Shown: positions 22,871 to 30,956 of the stretch, one piece after another
How the letters are laid out: each line of letters begins with the position of its first letter
Position numbering within the stretch: the first letter of the stretch is position 1
From: UBA11164 sp002420085
GTDB lineage: Bacteria > Pseudomonadota > Gammaproteobacteria > Xanthomonadales > Xanthomonadaceae
Assembly: GCA_031976395.1 (NCBI GenBank)
Contig: DALYLJ010000016.1
Location: 1-31,989 of the forward strand
DNA length: 31,989 bases
Direction of reading: 5' to 3'
Translations under genes and position numbers: made by a program
Notes under the pieces: model-generated
What the model was told of the DNA's origin: nothing
Database searches by the model: none
The model's input: the letters and a program-made list of their open reading frames with translations, nothing else

Positions 22871-25411
22871 TTACGTGCCACGCGGTTTGGCACGGTGGCT
22901 GGCCGTGGCGGTCCAGGGATCCTCCGGCCAGGGATGCTTGGGATAGCGCCCCTTCATCTCCTTGCGCACATCGGGGTAGACCGTGCTCCAGAAGCTGCGC
23001 AAGTCCTGGGTGACTGCCAATGGCCGACCTGCGGGCGACAACAGGTGCAGCAGCACCGGCACCCGGCCATCGGCGATGCGTGGAGTCTCGGCCAGACCGA
23101 ACAGCTCCTGCAACTTGACCGCCAGCACCGGCGCACTGCCGCACTGGTAGACGACCGCATGGCTGCGTCCCGAGGGCACATCGAGCCGCTCCGGGGCCAG
23201 CGCATCGATGCGCCGTCGCAGACGCCAGTCGAGACCGCCTCGGAGCACTTCGGCCAGTTCGTCGGCGGTGAGTGCGTCGAGCCGGGTCTTGCCGACCAGG
23301 ACCGGCCGGAGCCAATGATCCAGGCCAGCCAGCAGGGCCGGGTCGGCAAGGTCGGGCAGATCGAGATCGGACAGCCCAAGATCGGGCAACCAATCGCGCA
23401 GACAGCGGACCCGCTCGCGCCATTGCCGCAGTGGCTCGGTCCAGGGCAGGGCGTCGAGACCCAACTCGCGAACCGCCTGGGTCAGGGCATCGGCGGCGCG
23501 CTCGGGGTCGGGTCGGCCGATCGGGCGGCTGTCGAGCACGATGGCGTCGAAGCGGCGTTCGCGCCGGGCAACCAGGGCGCGGGCCGTGCTGTCCCAGCGC
23601 ACGCTGTCGGTGTCCACGAAGCGCTCGGGAAAATCTCGACGCAAACGCGCCTCGTCCATCGGAGCGGCGCGCAGAACCCGGGCGTCGCCGGACTCGAAGC
23701 GCAATTCACTGGCGACGATCCATGGCTCACCGTACAGCGCGCTGTCGTCGAACAGGCGGGCGCTGCGGCCATTGGCGAGTTGATACCGGCGCGGGTCGTC
23801 CGGATGCTGGCGGGCGATCCGGTCGGGAAAGGCATGTACCAGGACATCGCCGATCAGGTGCCCCGGCACGCTCGCTGGCGGGGTGTGCTGGCAACGCAGG
23901 CGCTGCCGCCAATGCCGGGCCGCCTGATCAATCGCGGCCAGGGCACCGGTCGGGCCGCTGTGGCGACGCTGGCGAAAGGCCGCCAAGGCCCGCCAGCGCG
24001 CGCCCAGGTCGTCGCTGCGTTCGCGCAGTGGATCGCGTGCTTCCAGCAGGGCCGCCAGATCGCAGGCCAACGCCTGCTCGTCGCCCTCGACCGCCAACAG
24101 CATGGCGGCCAGACGCGGGGCGCTGCCGAGTGCCAGCATGCGCCGACCGAGCGCGGTCGGTCGGTCGGATTCGAGGGCACCCAGGCGCGCCAGCAGATCG
24201 CGGCCGGCAGCCAGTGCGCCGCTCGGCGGCGCATCCGGAAACCGCAGCGCGTCACTGCCCCAGGTGGCCAGTTCCAGGGCCAGGGCCGACAGTTCGACCT
24301 GGGCGATTTCCGGACGGCGTGCGGCGTCCAGGCGCTGCGACGGCGGCCACAATCGATAACACCAGCCCTCGGCGACCCGGCCGGCACGACCGGCGCGTTG
24401 ATCCGCCGATGCCTGCGCGATCGCCACCGTCGCCAACCGCGAAAACCCGGTGTTGGGGTCGTAACGGGGTTCGCGGGCCAGGCCGGCATCGATCACCACC
24501 CGCACTCCCGGCAGGGTCACGCTCGACTCGGCGACATTGGTGGCCAGCACCACCCGACGGCGGCCGTCCGGATCCGGCGCCAGCGCCTCCGACTGAGCGG
24601 CGAGCGGCAGTTCGCCGTGCAAGGGCAGGATCCGCACCGTCGAGTGTGGCTCGCACGCCGGCAGATCGGCCAAGGCCCGTTCGACCTGGGCGATTTCCCG
24701 TTGCCCAGGAAGGAACACCAGCAGATCGCCCAGGTGCGCGGCCAGTGCCTGCTCGACGCAGCGCCGCACCTGGGCCGGCAAGGGCTCCTCGCGCCGGGCC
24801 GGAAAATGGCTGACCGTGACCGGGTAGGCCCGCCCCTCGGCAGTCAGGCGCGGCGCATCGAGAAAGCGCGCCAGCCGCTCGCCGTCCAGGGTCGCCGACA
24901 TCACCACGATCCGCAGGTCGGGGCGAAGCTGGGCCTGCACGTCGAGCGCCAGAGCCAGCCCCAGATCACCGGCCAGGTGGCGCTCATGGAACTCATCGAA
25001 CAGCAGCGCGCCAATCCCTTCCAGGCTCGGATCGTCCTGGATCATCCGGGTGAGGATGCCCTCGGTGACGACTTCGATCCGGGTTGCCGACGAGACTCGA
25101 TTCTCGAATCGGATGCGATAGCCGACCGTCGCCCCGACCGGTTCATCACGCTGCGCGGCCATGAAAGCCGCTGCCGCCCGCGCCGCCACCCGGCGCGGCT
25201 CCAGCATGACGATCCGCCCGCCCGCCAGCCACGGCGCCGCGAGCAGGGCCAGCGGCACCTGGGTGGTCTTGCCGGCCCCCGGCGGCGCCTCAAGCACCAG
25301 GCGCGGATGATCGGCCAGCGCGGTCAGTATCTCCGGCAGCAGGGGCGTAATCGGTAAATCGACAGCGTCCACCTGAACAGGATAAGCGACCGCGCCAGAC
25401 ACCGTCGCCAT
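22871..25411 (-). CDS. hrpB: ATP-dependent helicase HrpB
   Basis: An 846-residue DEAH-box helicase close to the E. coli length. Motifs in order are Walker A APPGAGKTT (42-50), the DEFHER form of the DEAH box (139-144), VMSATLDG, the motif V block TNVAESSVTLPGVRVVIDAG, and QRAGRAGR with VAEGWCYRLW. The HrpB-specific C-terminal domain follows (WLPDLGLSDLDLPDLADPAL; VPSGRSHAVVYQCGSAPVLA; KGRYPKHPWPEDPW). The biochemical role in bacteria is poorly defined; related proteins act on RNA. It is divergent from tatD across 125 bases. Confidence 0.96.
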   Translation of the reverse strand: MATVSGAVAYPVQVDAVDLPITPLLPEILTALADHPRLVLEAPPGAGKTTQVPLALLAAPWLAGGRIVMLEPRRVAARAAAAFMAAQRDEPVGATVGYRIRFENRVSSATRIEVVTEGILTRMIQDDPSLEGIGALLFDEFHERHLAGDLGLALALDVQAQLRPDLRIVVMSATLDGERLARFLDAPRLTAEGRAYPVTVSHFPARREEPLPAQVRRCVEQALAAHLGDLLVFLPGQREIAQVERALADLPACEPHSTVRILPLHGELPLAAQSEALAPDPDGRRRVVLATNVAESSVTLPGVRVVIDAGLAREPRYDPNTGFSRLATVAIAQASADQRAGRAGRVAEGWCYRLWPPSQRLDAARRPEIAQVELSALALELATWGSDALRFPDAPPSGALAAGRDLLARLGALESDRPTALGRRMLALGSAPRLAAMLLAVEGDEQALACDLAALLEARDPLRERSDDLGARWRALAAFRQRRHSGPTGALAAIDQAARHWRQRLRCQHTPPASVPGHLIGDVLVHAFPDRIARQHPDDPRRYQLANGRSARLFDDSALYGEPWIVASELRFESGDARVLRAAPMDEARLRRDFPERFVDTDSVRWDSTARALVARRERRFDAIVLDSRPIGRPDPERAADALTQAVRELGLDALPWTEPLRQWRERVRCLRDWLPDLGLSDLDLPDLADPALLAGLDHWLRPVLVGKTRLDALTADELAEVLRGGLDWRLRRRIDALAPERLDVPSGRSHAVVYQCGSAPVLAVKLQELFGLAETPRIADGRVPVLLHLLSPAGRPLAVTQDLRSFWSTVYPDVRKEMKGRYPKHPWPEDPWTATASHRAKPRGT

Positions 25412-25499
25412 GGCCCTATTCCGCAGGACGAATATTCTGTCGGATACGCCAACATGGCCTTGACGCCGAATCCCTTGGCCGCAAGCGCGTCCAGGCTCC

Positions 25500-25505
25500 T
25501 ACAAT
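25500..25505 (+). promoter_or_regulatory. Possible -10 for tatD
   Basis: TACAAT (25500-25505) lies 31 bases before the tatD start, with TTGGCC 19 bases upstream as a weak -35. It is the best promoter-like pair seen in the hrpB/tatD divergent region. Confidence 0.4.
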
Positions 25506-25536
25506 TGCCCATCCCTATTCCCGAACGCCAATTTCA

Positions 25537-26343
25537 GTGAACCTGATCGATATCGGCGCCAACCTCAGCCACGACAGCTTCGACCATGATCGCGATGCGG
25601 TACTGGCACGCGCCGCCGCCGTCGGCGTGACCCGGATGATCGTCACCGGCGCCAGCCGCGAACACAACCCCAAGGCACTGGCACTGGCCCACCGCCATCC
25701 GGGCGTGTTGTGGGCCACGGCTGGCGTCCATCCGCACCATGCCAGTGAATACAGCGACGACTACGACCGCGAACTGCGTGAACTGCATCGCGCGCCGGAA
25801 CTGGTCGCGGTCGGCGAATGCGGGCTCGACTACTTCCGCGATTTCTCGCCACGACCCGCCCAGCGCCGGGCCTTCGAGCAGCAGTTGCAGATCGCCGCCG
25901 ATACCGGCAAGCCCCTGTTTCTGCACCAACGCGATGCCCATGACGACTTCGTCGCGATCATGCGCCAGTTCGACGGTCGGATCGGCCCGGCGGTGGTGCA
26001 TTGCTTCACCGGCGAGCGGCGGGAACTGTTCGAGTGCCTCGACCGCGACTGGTACATCGGCATCACCGGCTGGCTGTGCGACGAACGGCGCGGTGCCCAC
26101 CTGCGCGAACTGGTGCAGCACATCCCCGGCGAGCGGCTGATGATCGAAACCGATGCACCCTACCTGCTGCCGCGCACGCTCAAGCCGGCGCCCAGCCATC
26201 GCCGCAACGAACCGGCCTTCCTGCCGCACATCCTGCACGAACTAGCACGCGATCGCGGCGAGACGCCGGAACAGACCGCCGCCAGCGTCACAGCCACCAC
26301 CGAGCGGTTCTTCGGACTGCCGTCCACACCGCCGCCGAACTGA
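25537..26343 (+). CDS. tatD: TatD-family metal-dependent DNase
   Basis: A 268-residue TIM-barrel hydrolase read from a GTG. It follows E. coli TatD closely throughout: DIGANLSHDSF, TAGVHPHH (H65, H67), AVGECGLDYFRDFS (E94), LFLHQRDAHDDF (H130), VVHCFTGERREL (H155), YIGITGWLCDERRG, and MIETDAPYLLPR (D206). TatD is a 3'-5' exonuclease linked to DNA repair and to fragmentation in stress, despite its name. The metal ligands are all present. The gamma-glutamyltransferase gene follows after 61 bases on the same strand. Confidence 0.95.
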   Translation: MNLIDIGANLSHDSFDHDRDAVLARAAAVGVTRMIVTGASREHNPKALALAHRHPGVLWATAGVHPHHASEYSDDYDRELRELHRAPELVAVGECGLDYFRDFSPRPAQRRAFEQQLQIAADTGKPLFLHQRDAHDDFVAIMRQFDGRIGPAVVHCFTGERRELFECLDRDWYIGITGWLCDERRGAHLRELVQHIPGERLMIETDAPYLLPRTLKPAPSHRRNEPAFLPHILHELARDRGETPEQTAASVTATTERFFGLPSTPPPN

Positions 26344-26404
26344 ATCGAAGGTGTACCCTGTGCCGATGCCCACCGGACCGCACCCCGACCCCGAGGACAC
26401 CGCC

Positions 26405-28114
26405 ATGAATCCGATCCGCACCCTGGCCGTAGCCGCATCGACCCTGTGTCTGGCCGCCGGTCCCGCCTGGAGCGGTGATCGCATCACCGGCCATGGCTTC
26501 GCCACCCGCTCCGAAGTGATCGCACCCCAGGCGATGGCCGCCACCTCGCACCCGCTGGCCACCCAGATCGCCCTGGACGTGATGAAGGCCGGCGGCAGCG
26601 CGGTCGATGCCGCCATCGCCGCCAATGCCGCCATCGGCCTGATGGAGCCGACCGGCAACGGCATCGGCGGCGACCTGTTCGCCATCGTCTGGGATGCCAA
26701 GACCCAGCGCCTGCATGGCTACAACGGCTCCGGACGCTCGCCGCGATCGCTCAGCCTGGCCTGGTTCCAGGACAACGGCTACAGCGAAATCCCCTCGCAC
26801 GGCCCACTGCCGGTGACCGTCCCCGGTGCAGTGGATGGCTGGTTCGCCCTGCACGAGCGGTTCGGCAAGCGCACCATGGCCGACAACCTCGCACCCGCCA
26901 TCCGCTACGCCCGCAACGGCCACCCGGTACACGAAGTGATCGCCTACTACTGGCAGCGCAGCGTGCCACTGCTGTCGAAATGGCCGGGCTTCCTCGAACA
27001 GTTCACCGTCGAGGGCCGCGCCCCGGAGAAAGGCGAACTGTGGAAGAACCCGAATCTCGCCAACACCCTGGAAGCGATCGCCCGAGGGGGTCGCGACGCC
27101 TTCTACAAGGGCGAAATCGCGCGCACCATCGACGCCTATTTCCGCGCCAATGGTGGCTTTCTGAGCCAAGAGGACATGGCCGCACATCAGGGCGAATGGG
27201 TCGAGCCGGTCGCGGTCGATTATCGCGGCTACACCGTCTGGGAACTGCCACCCAACGGCCAGGGCATCGCTGCCCTGCAAATGCTCAACATCCTCGAAGG
27301 CTATGACTTCTCGAAGATCGCCTTCGGCAGCGCCGAGCACATCCACCTGTTCGTCGAAGCCAAGAAACTGGCCTTTGCCGACCGCGCCCGCTGGTACGCC
27401 GACCCGAGCTTCCACCCGGCACCGCTGGCGCGTCTGCTGTCGAAGGACTATGCCGCCGAACGCCGTGCCCTGATCGATCCCCGACGTGCCGCCCGTGCCG
27501 TCGATGCCGGTGGCGCCCTCAACCAGGGCGACACCATCTACCTCACCGTCGCCGACCCCGATGGCATGATGGTCAGCCTGATCCAGTCCAACTATCGCGG
27601 CATGGGCTCGGGCATGGCACCGCCGGGTCTGGGCTTCATCCTCCAGGATCGCGGCGAACAGTTCGTGCTCAAGGAAAGCCACCCCAACAGCTTCGCCCCC
27701 GGCAAGCGGCCGTTCCACACCATCATCCCGGCCTTCATCACCCACGACGGCCGACCCTGGGTCAGCTTCGGCCTGATGGGGGGTGCCATGCAACCGCAGG
27801 GCCACGTGCAGATCGTCATGAACCTGATCGACTTCGGCATGAACCTGCAAGAAGCCGGCGACGCCCCGCGCATCCACCACGACGGCTCGACCGAACCGGC
27901 CGGCCAGATGGTGGAAATGACCGATGGCGGCGTGCTCAACCTCGAATCCGGCTTCGGCATGGAAACCCGCCGCGAATTGATGAAGATGGGCCACCGCGTC
28001 ATCGACGCCGTCGGCCCGTTCGGCGGCTACCAGGCGATCGCCCGCGACCCCAAACACGGTGTCTACATCGGCGCCTCGGAAAGCCGCAAGGACGGTCAGG
28101 CGGCGGGGTATTGA
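26405..28114 (+). CDS. Exported gamma-glutamyltransferase-family protein
   Basis: A 569-residue Ntn-hydrolase precursor from the ATG at 26405, chosen because it begins with a signal peptide (MNPIRTLAVAASTLCLAAGPAWSG). The conserved start of the large subunit (ATSHPLATQIALDVMKAGGS), MEPTGNGIGGDLF and the autoprocessing site GDTIYLTVAD are present. T377 in that motif is the expected catalytic nucleophile and new N-terminus after self-cleavage. The site reads DTIY instead of the TTH of classical GGT, as in the YwrD-like branch, so glutathione may not be the natural substrate. It should act in the periplasm. There is a hairpin about 115 bases after the stop. Confidence 0.9.
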   Translation: MNPIRTLAVAASTLCLAAGPAWSGDRITGHGFATRSEVIAPQAMAATSHPLATQIALDVMKAGGSAVDAAIAANAAIGLMEPTGNGIGGDLFAIVWDAKTQRLHGYNGSGRSPRSLSLAWFQDNGYSEIPSHGPLPVTVPGAVDGWFALHERFGKRTMADNLAPAIRYARNGHPVHEVIAYYWQRSVPLLSKWPGFLEQFTVEGRAPEKGELWKNPNLANTLEAIARGGRDAFYKGEIARTIDAYFRANGGFLSQEDMAAHQGEWVEPVAVDYRGYTVWELPPNGQGIAALQMLNILEGYDFSKIAFGSAEHIHLFVEAKKLAFADRARWYADPSFHPAPLARLLSKDYAAERRALIDPRRAARAVDAGGALNQGDTIYLTVADPDGMMVSLIQSNYRGMGSGMAPPGLGFILQDRGEQFVLKESHPNSFAPGKRPFHTIIPAFITHDGRPWVSFGLMGGAMQPQGHVQIVMNLIDFGMNLQEAGDAPRIHHDGSTEPAGQMVEMTDGGVLNLESGFGMETRRELMKMGHRVIDAVGPFGGYQAIARDPKHGVYIGASESRKDGQAAGY

Positions 28115-28229
28115 TCGACTGCGGGATGTGCGCTTTGCAAGACCCGGCGGGCGAGCGAATCCAGCGCTCCCTGCCACCCGCGTCACGGCGACCGCCAAAC
28201 CGAACCGGACGGATGGCGGGCCATTGCCG

Positions 28230-28245
28230 CACGGGTTCACCCGTG
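28230..28245 (+). terminator. Hairpin between the GGT gene and the TrlF-like gene
   Basis: CACGGG and CCCGTG pair around TTCA with no mismatch, and the sequence is symmetric over 16 bases. There is no T-run, so it is only a possible terminator. It lies within the 169-base spacer at the edge of the lower-GC right end. Confidence 0.3.
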
Positions 28246-28283
28246 GCGTCTGATTCCGGATTGACGGCCGGTGAGGAAAAACG

Positions 28284-30956
28284 ATGACCAGCATGCACTC
28301 ACCCCCCCGTTCAGCGACTCCGTCTCATGCCTTGGCCGGAGGCGCACAATGGGTGCGCGCAGATTTTCACTTGCACACCCGTGCAGACCGCGAATTCAAG
28401 TATTCGGGCGATGACGACTACTATAACAGCCGCTATGTGGATGCACTTGAGAAAGCAGGCATCCAACTGGGTGTCATCGCCAATCACAACACGTTCGATT
28501 TCGATGAATTCAAGGCGCTCGGCAAGACAGCCAAGAAGAAAGGAATTACGCTGCTTCCAGGCGTAGAGCTATCGGTCAACGATGGGGCCAACGGCATTCA
28601 CACTCTGGTTGTTTTTTCCGACGACTGGTTGGCGGATGGTCATGACCATATCAATCCCTTCCTGAGCGTTGCTTTTGAAGGGAAAATCCCTGATCAGTAT
28701 GAACAGGAAAACGGACGGTCTTCGCTGTCGCTGCTGGAGACCATCAAGAAGCTGGAAAACTATCACCGCGACTTTTTCCTGGTCTTCGCCCATGTCGAAG
28801 CGCCCAGTGGGCTGTGGGTCGAGTTGGATGGCGGGCGTCTCTCCGAACTGGGTCAAAACGAACTCTTCCGTCGCCGCACCCTCGGCTTCCAGAAGGTTCG
28901 TACACATGACGGTGCGGGCAAGGACAAACCCTGCCGCACCAAGATTCAAGGCTGGCTGCAGAGCTGGTATCCCGCCGAACTGGAAGGCAGCGACCCCAAG
29001 CACATCGACCAGATCGGCCGAGGAAGGGCCTGTTATCTCAAGCTCGCTGAACTGTCCTTCGAGGCGGTCAAGTTTGCCTTGAGCGATCCCACTGCACGGG
29101 TGGCCACGGACCCGCCCAAACATCAGGCGTCATACATTCGCAGCATCCACTTCGACGGCGGCATCCTTGACGGACAGACGCTGCATTTCTCTCCCGAGTT
29201 GAACACGCTGATCGGCATCCGGGGCAGCGGCAAGTCGTCCATTCTGGAGGCAGTGCGCTACGCCCTCGACATTCCGCGTGGCGAGAAGGCACAGGACACC
29301 AAATACAAGGATGAGTTGGTCCGCCATACCCTGGGCAGCGGCGGCAAGGTAACGCTGACCATCTGCGATAGCTACGGGCAGGAATTCACCGTTTCCCGCA
29401 TCTTCCGCGAAGCCCCGAAGGTTTACTTGGGCGGCAAATTGCAGCCCGGCGTATCGATCAGGGAGACCCTACTGCGCCGCCCAATCTACTTTGGCCAGAA
29501 AGACCTTTCCAGCACCGGCGAAGGCTTCGAGACCGACCTGGTAGAAAAACTGGTTGGCGAGAAACTCCGTGTGCTGCGCGACGAAATCGAAAGCCAGCGC
29601 CAGCGCGTGCGCGAGGCCGCCCAGCACTGGCTCAAACTCAGCACTACCGCCGAACTCAAGGAAGATTATGAGGCGCAACTCGCCGATGCCAACTTCCGGC
29701 TCAAGAAGTTCGACGAGTATGGCGTTGCCGCCAAACTGCAAAAACGTCTCGGCTTCCAGCAGGATGCCGCTGCGCTGGCGCGCATGACAGGGCAGGCCGA
29801 CAGCTTCGCCCTGGCCCTGGAGCAACTGATCGCCGAGCACGAGGACGCACTGCGTAACGCCACGAGCTACGTGTCCAAGCAGAACCCGGATTTCTTCACG
29901 GCCTGCTACGCCGAGTTTTCCAGCCTCCTTGCCAAGGTCGATCAACTCAAGAGAATCGAGCAGGAGACCCGTGCCATCACGGCCCGGCTCCACACCAGAC
30001 AAGCCGAATTCGATGGTGCCCGCACCAGCCTTCAGGACGAGTTCGCCCAGGTCGAGCGGCAATTGGCTCAGGATCTCAAGCAGACCGGCATGACCGCCAT
30101 CCAGCCGGATGATTTTCTGGCCGAGCAGCAGCGCAAGACCAAGGCGGAGCATATGCTGGAGGCGCTCACCAAGCAGGAAAGCCAGCGAAGCAGCATTCGT
30201 GACGCGCTGTTTGCCGAGATCGATATGCTCAACACGCTTTGGCTGCGCGAATTCAACGCTATCAAGGCCGAGCTGGATCGCGTCAACTCCGGCCACACCG
30301 CGCTGCAGATCGAGGCTGACTTCAAGGGCGACAAGGAAGCGGCCATCGGCTTCATGCAGCAGCTCTTCAAGGGCAGCAATATCCGCGAAACCACCCTGCG
30401 CGCAGTCATGGAGGACTACACCGACTTCGGCGGGCTGCTGCGTGGTCTCATCGCAGGCAAGGTCAAGGCCGGCAGCACCCCCGAGTTCTTCGAGAAGACC
30501 TTCATCCAGAATCTGGTCGAGTTCGTCACCTGGCAGGTGCCCAACCATTTCGTCATCCGCTATCGCGGCAAGGAACTGAAGCACCACTCGCTCGGGCAGC
30601 GCGCTTCGGCGCTGCTGCTGCACGTACTCAGCCAGCGCCAGCACGACGTGATCATCATCGACCAGCCGGAAGACGATCTGGACAACCAGACCATCTATGA
30701 CGACGTGATCAAGCTGCTACGCGCGATGAAACCCAATGCCCAATTCATCTTCGCCACCCACAATGCCAATTTTCCGGTACTGGGTGATGCCGAGCAGGTA
30801 CTCGCCTGCCAGTATCAGGACGAGAAAGTCGCCGTGCAAAGCGGCAGCATCGACGCCCGTTCCGTGCAGAACGCCATCATCGACATCATGGAAGGCGGCC
30901 GAGACGCCTTCAACCGCCGGAGGGAGGTTTACAACCTATGGAAACCACCGAGCTGA
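28284..30956 (+). CDS. PHP-domain and SMC-like ATPase protein (TrlF-like)
   Basis: An 890-residue fusion. The N-terminal PHP phosphoesterase domain shows HLHT (29-32), IANHN (H68), LPGVELS (E95) and FAHVE (H170), all metal ligands of that family. The ABC/SMC-type ATPase follows: Walker A GIRGSGKSS (311-319), a long coiled-coil middle (about 420-670, e.g. DEIESQRQRVREAAQHWLK), a signature-like HSLGQRASALLL (about 768-779), Walker B VIIIDQPEDDLDN (789-801) and the switch histidine in FATHN (826). This is the architecture annotated as TrlF-type AAA-like ATPases; the biological role is not established to my knowledge. GAGGA precedes the ATG. GC is about 50% in 28381-28500, against roughly 65% in neighbours. 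It overlaps the next gene by 19 bases. A nuclease plus ATP-driven sensor is a sensible guess. Confidence 0.85.
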   Translation: MTSMHSPPRSATPSHALAGGAQWVRADFHLHTRADREFKYSGDDDYYNSRYVDALEKAGIQLGVIANHNTFDFDEFKALGKTAKKKGITLLPGVELSVNDGANGIHTLVVFSDDWLADGHDHINPFLSVAFEGKIPDQYEQENGRSSLSLLETIKKLENYHRDFFLVFAHVEAPSGLWVELDGGRLSELGQNELFRRRTLGFQKVRTHDGAGKDKPCRTKIQGWLQSWYPAELEGSDPKHIDQIGRGRACYLKLAELSFEAVKFALSDPTARVATDPPKHQASYIRSIHFDGGILDGQTLHFSPELNTLIGIRGSGKSSILEAVRYALDIPRGEKAQDTKYKDELVRHTLGSGGKVTLTICDSYGQEFTVSRIFREAPKVYLGGKLQPGVSIRETLLRRPIYFGQKDLSSTGEGFETDLVEKLVGEKLRVLRDEIESQRQRVREAAQHWLKLSTTAELKEDYEAQLADANFRLKKFDEYGVAAKLQKRLGFQQDAAALARMTGQADSFALALEQLIAEHEDALRNATSYVSKQNPDFFTACYAEFSSLLAKVDQLKRIEQETRAITARLHTRQAEFDGARTSLQDEFAQVERQLAQDLKQTGMTAIQPDDFLAEQQRKTKAEHMLEALTKQESQRSSIRDALFAEIDMLNTLWLREFNAIKAELDRVNSGHTALQIEADFKGDKEAAIGFMQQLFKGSNIRETTLRAVMEDYTDFGGLLRGLIAGKVKAGSTPEFFEKTFIQNLVEFVTWQVPNHFVIRYRGKELKHHSLGQRASALLLHVLSQRQHDVIIIDQPEDDLDNQTIYDDVIKLLRAMKPNAQFIFATHNANFPVLGDAEQVLACQYQDEKVAVQSGSIDARSVQNAIIDIMEGGRDAFNRRREVYNLWKPPS

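Noticed and set aside
22895..25357. 820-codon plus-strand open frame
   Set aside because: It is the antisense shadow of hrpB: a low-complexity Q/R/G-rich translation with no recognisable motif.
26288..28294. 668-codon minus-strand open frame
   Set aside because: It lies antisense to the gamma-glutamyltransferase gene. The composition is that of a GC-rich mirror frame, with no signal or domain.
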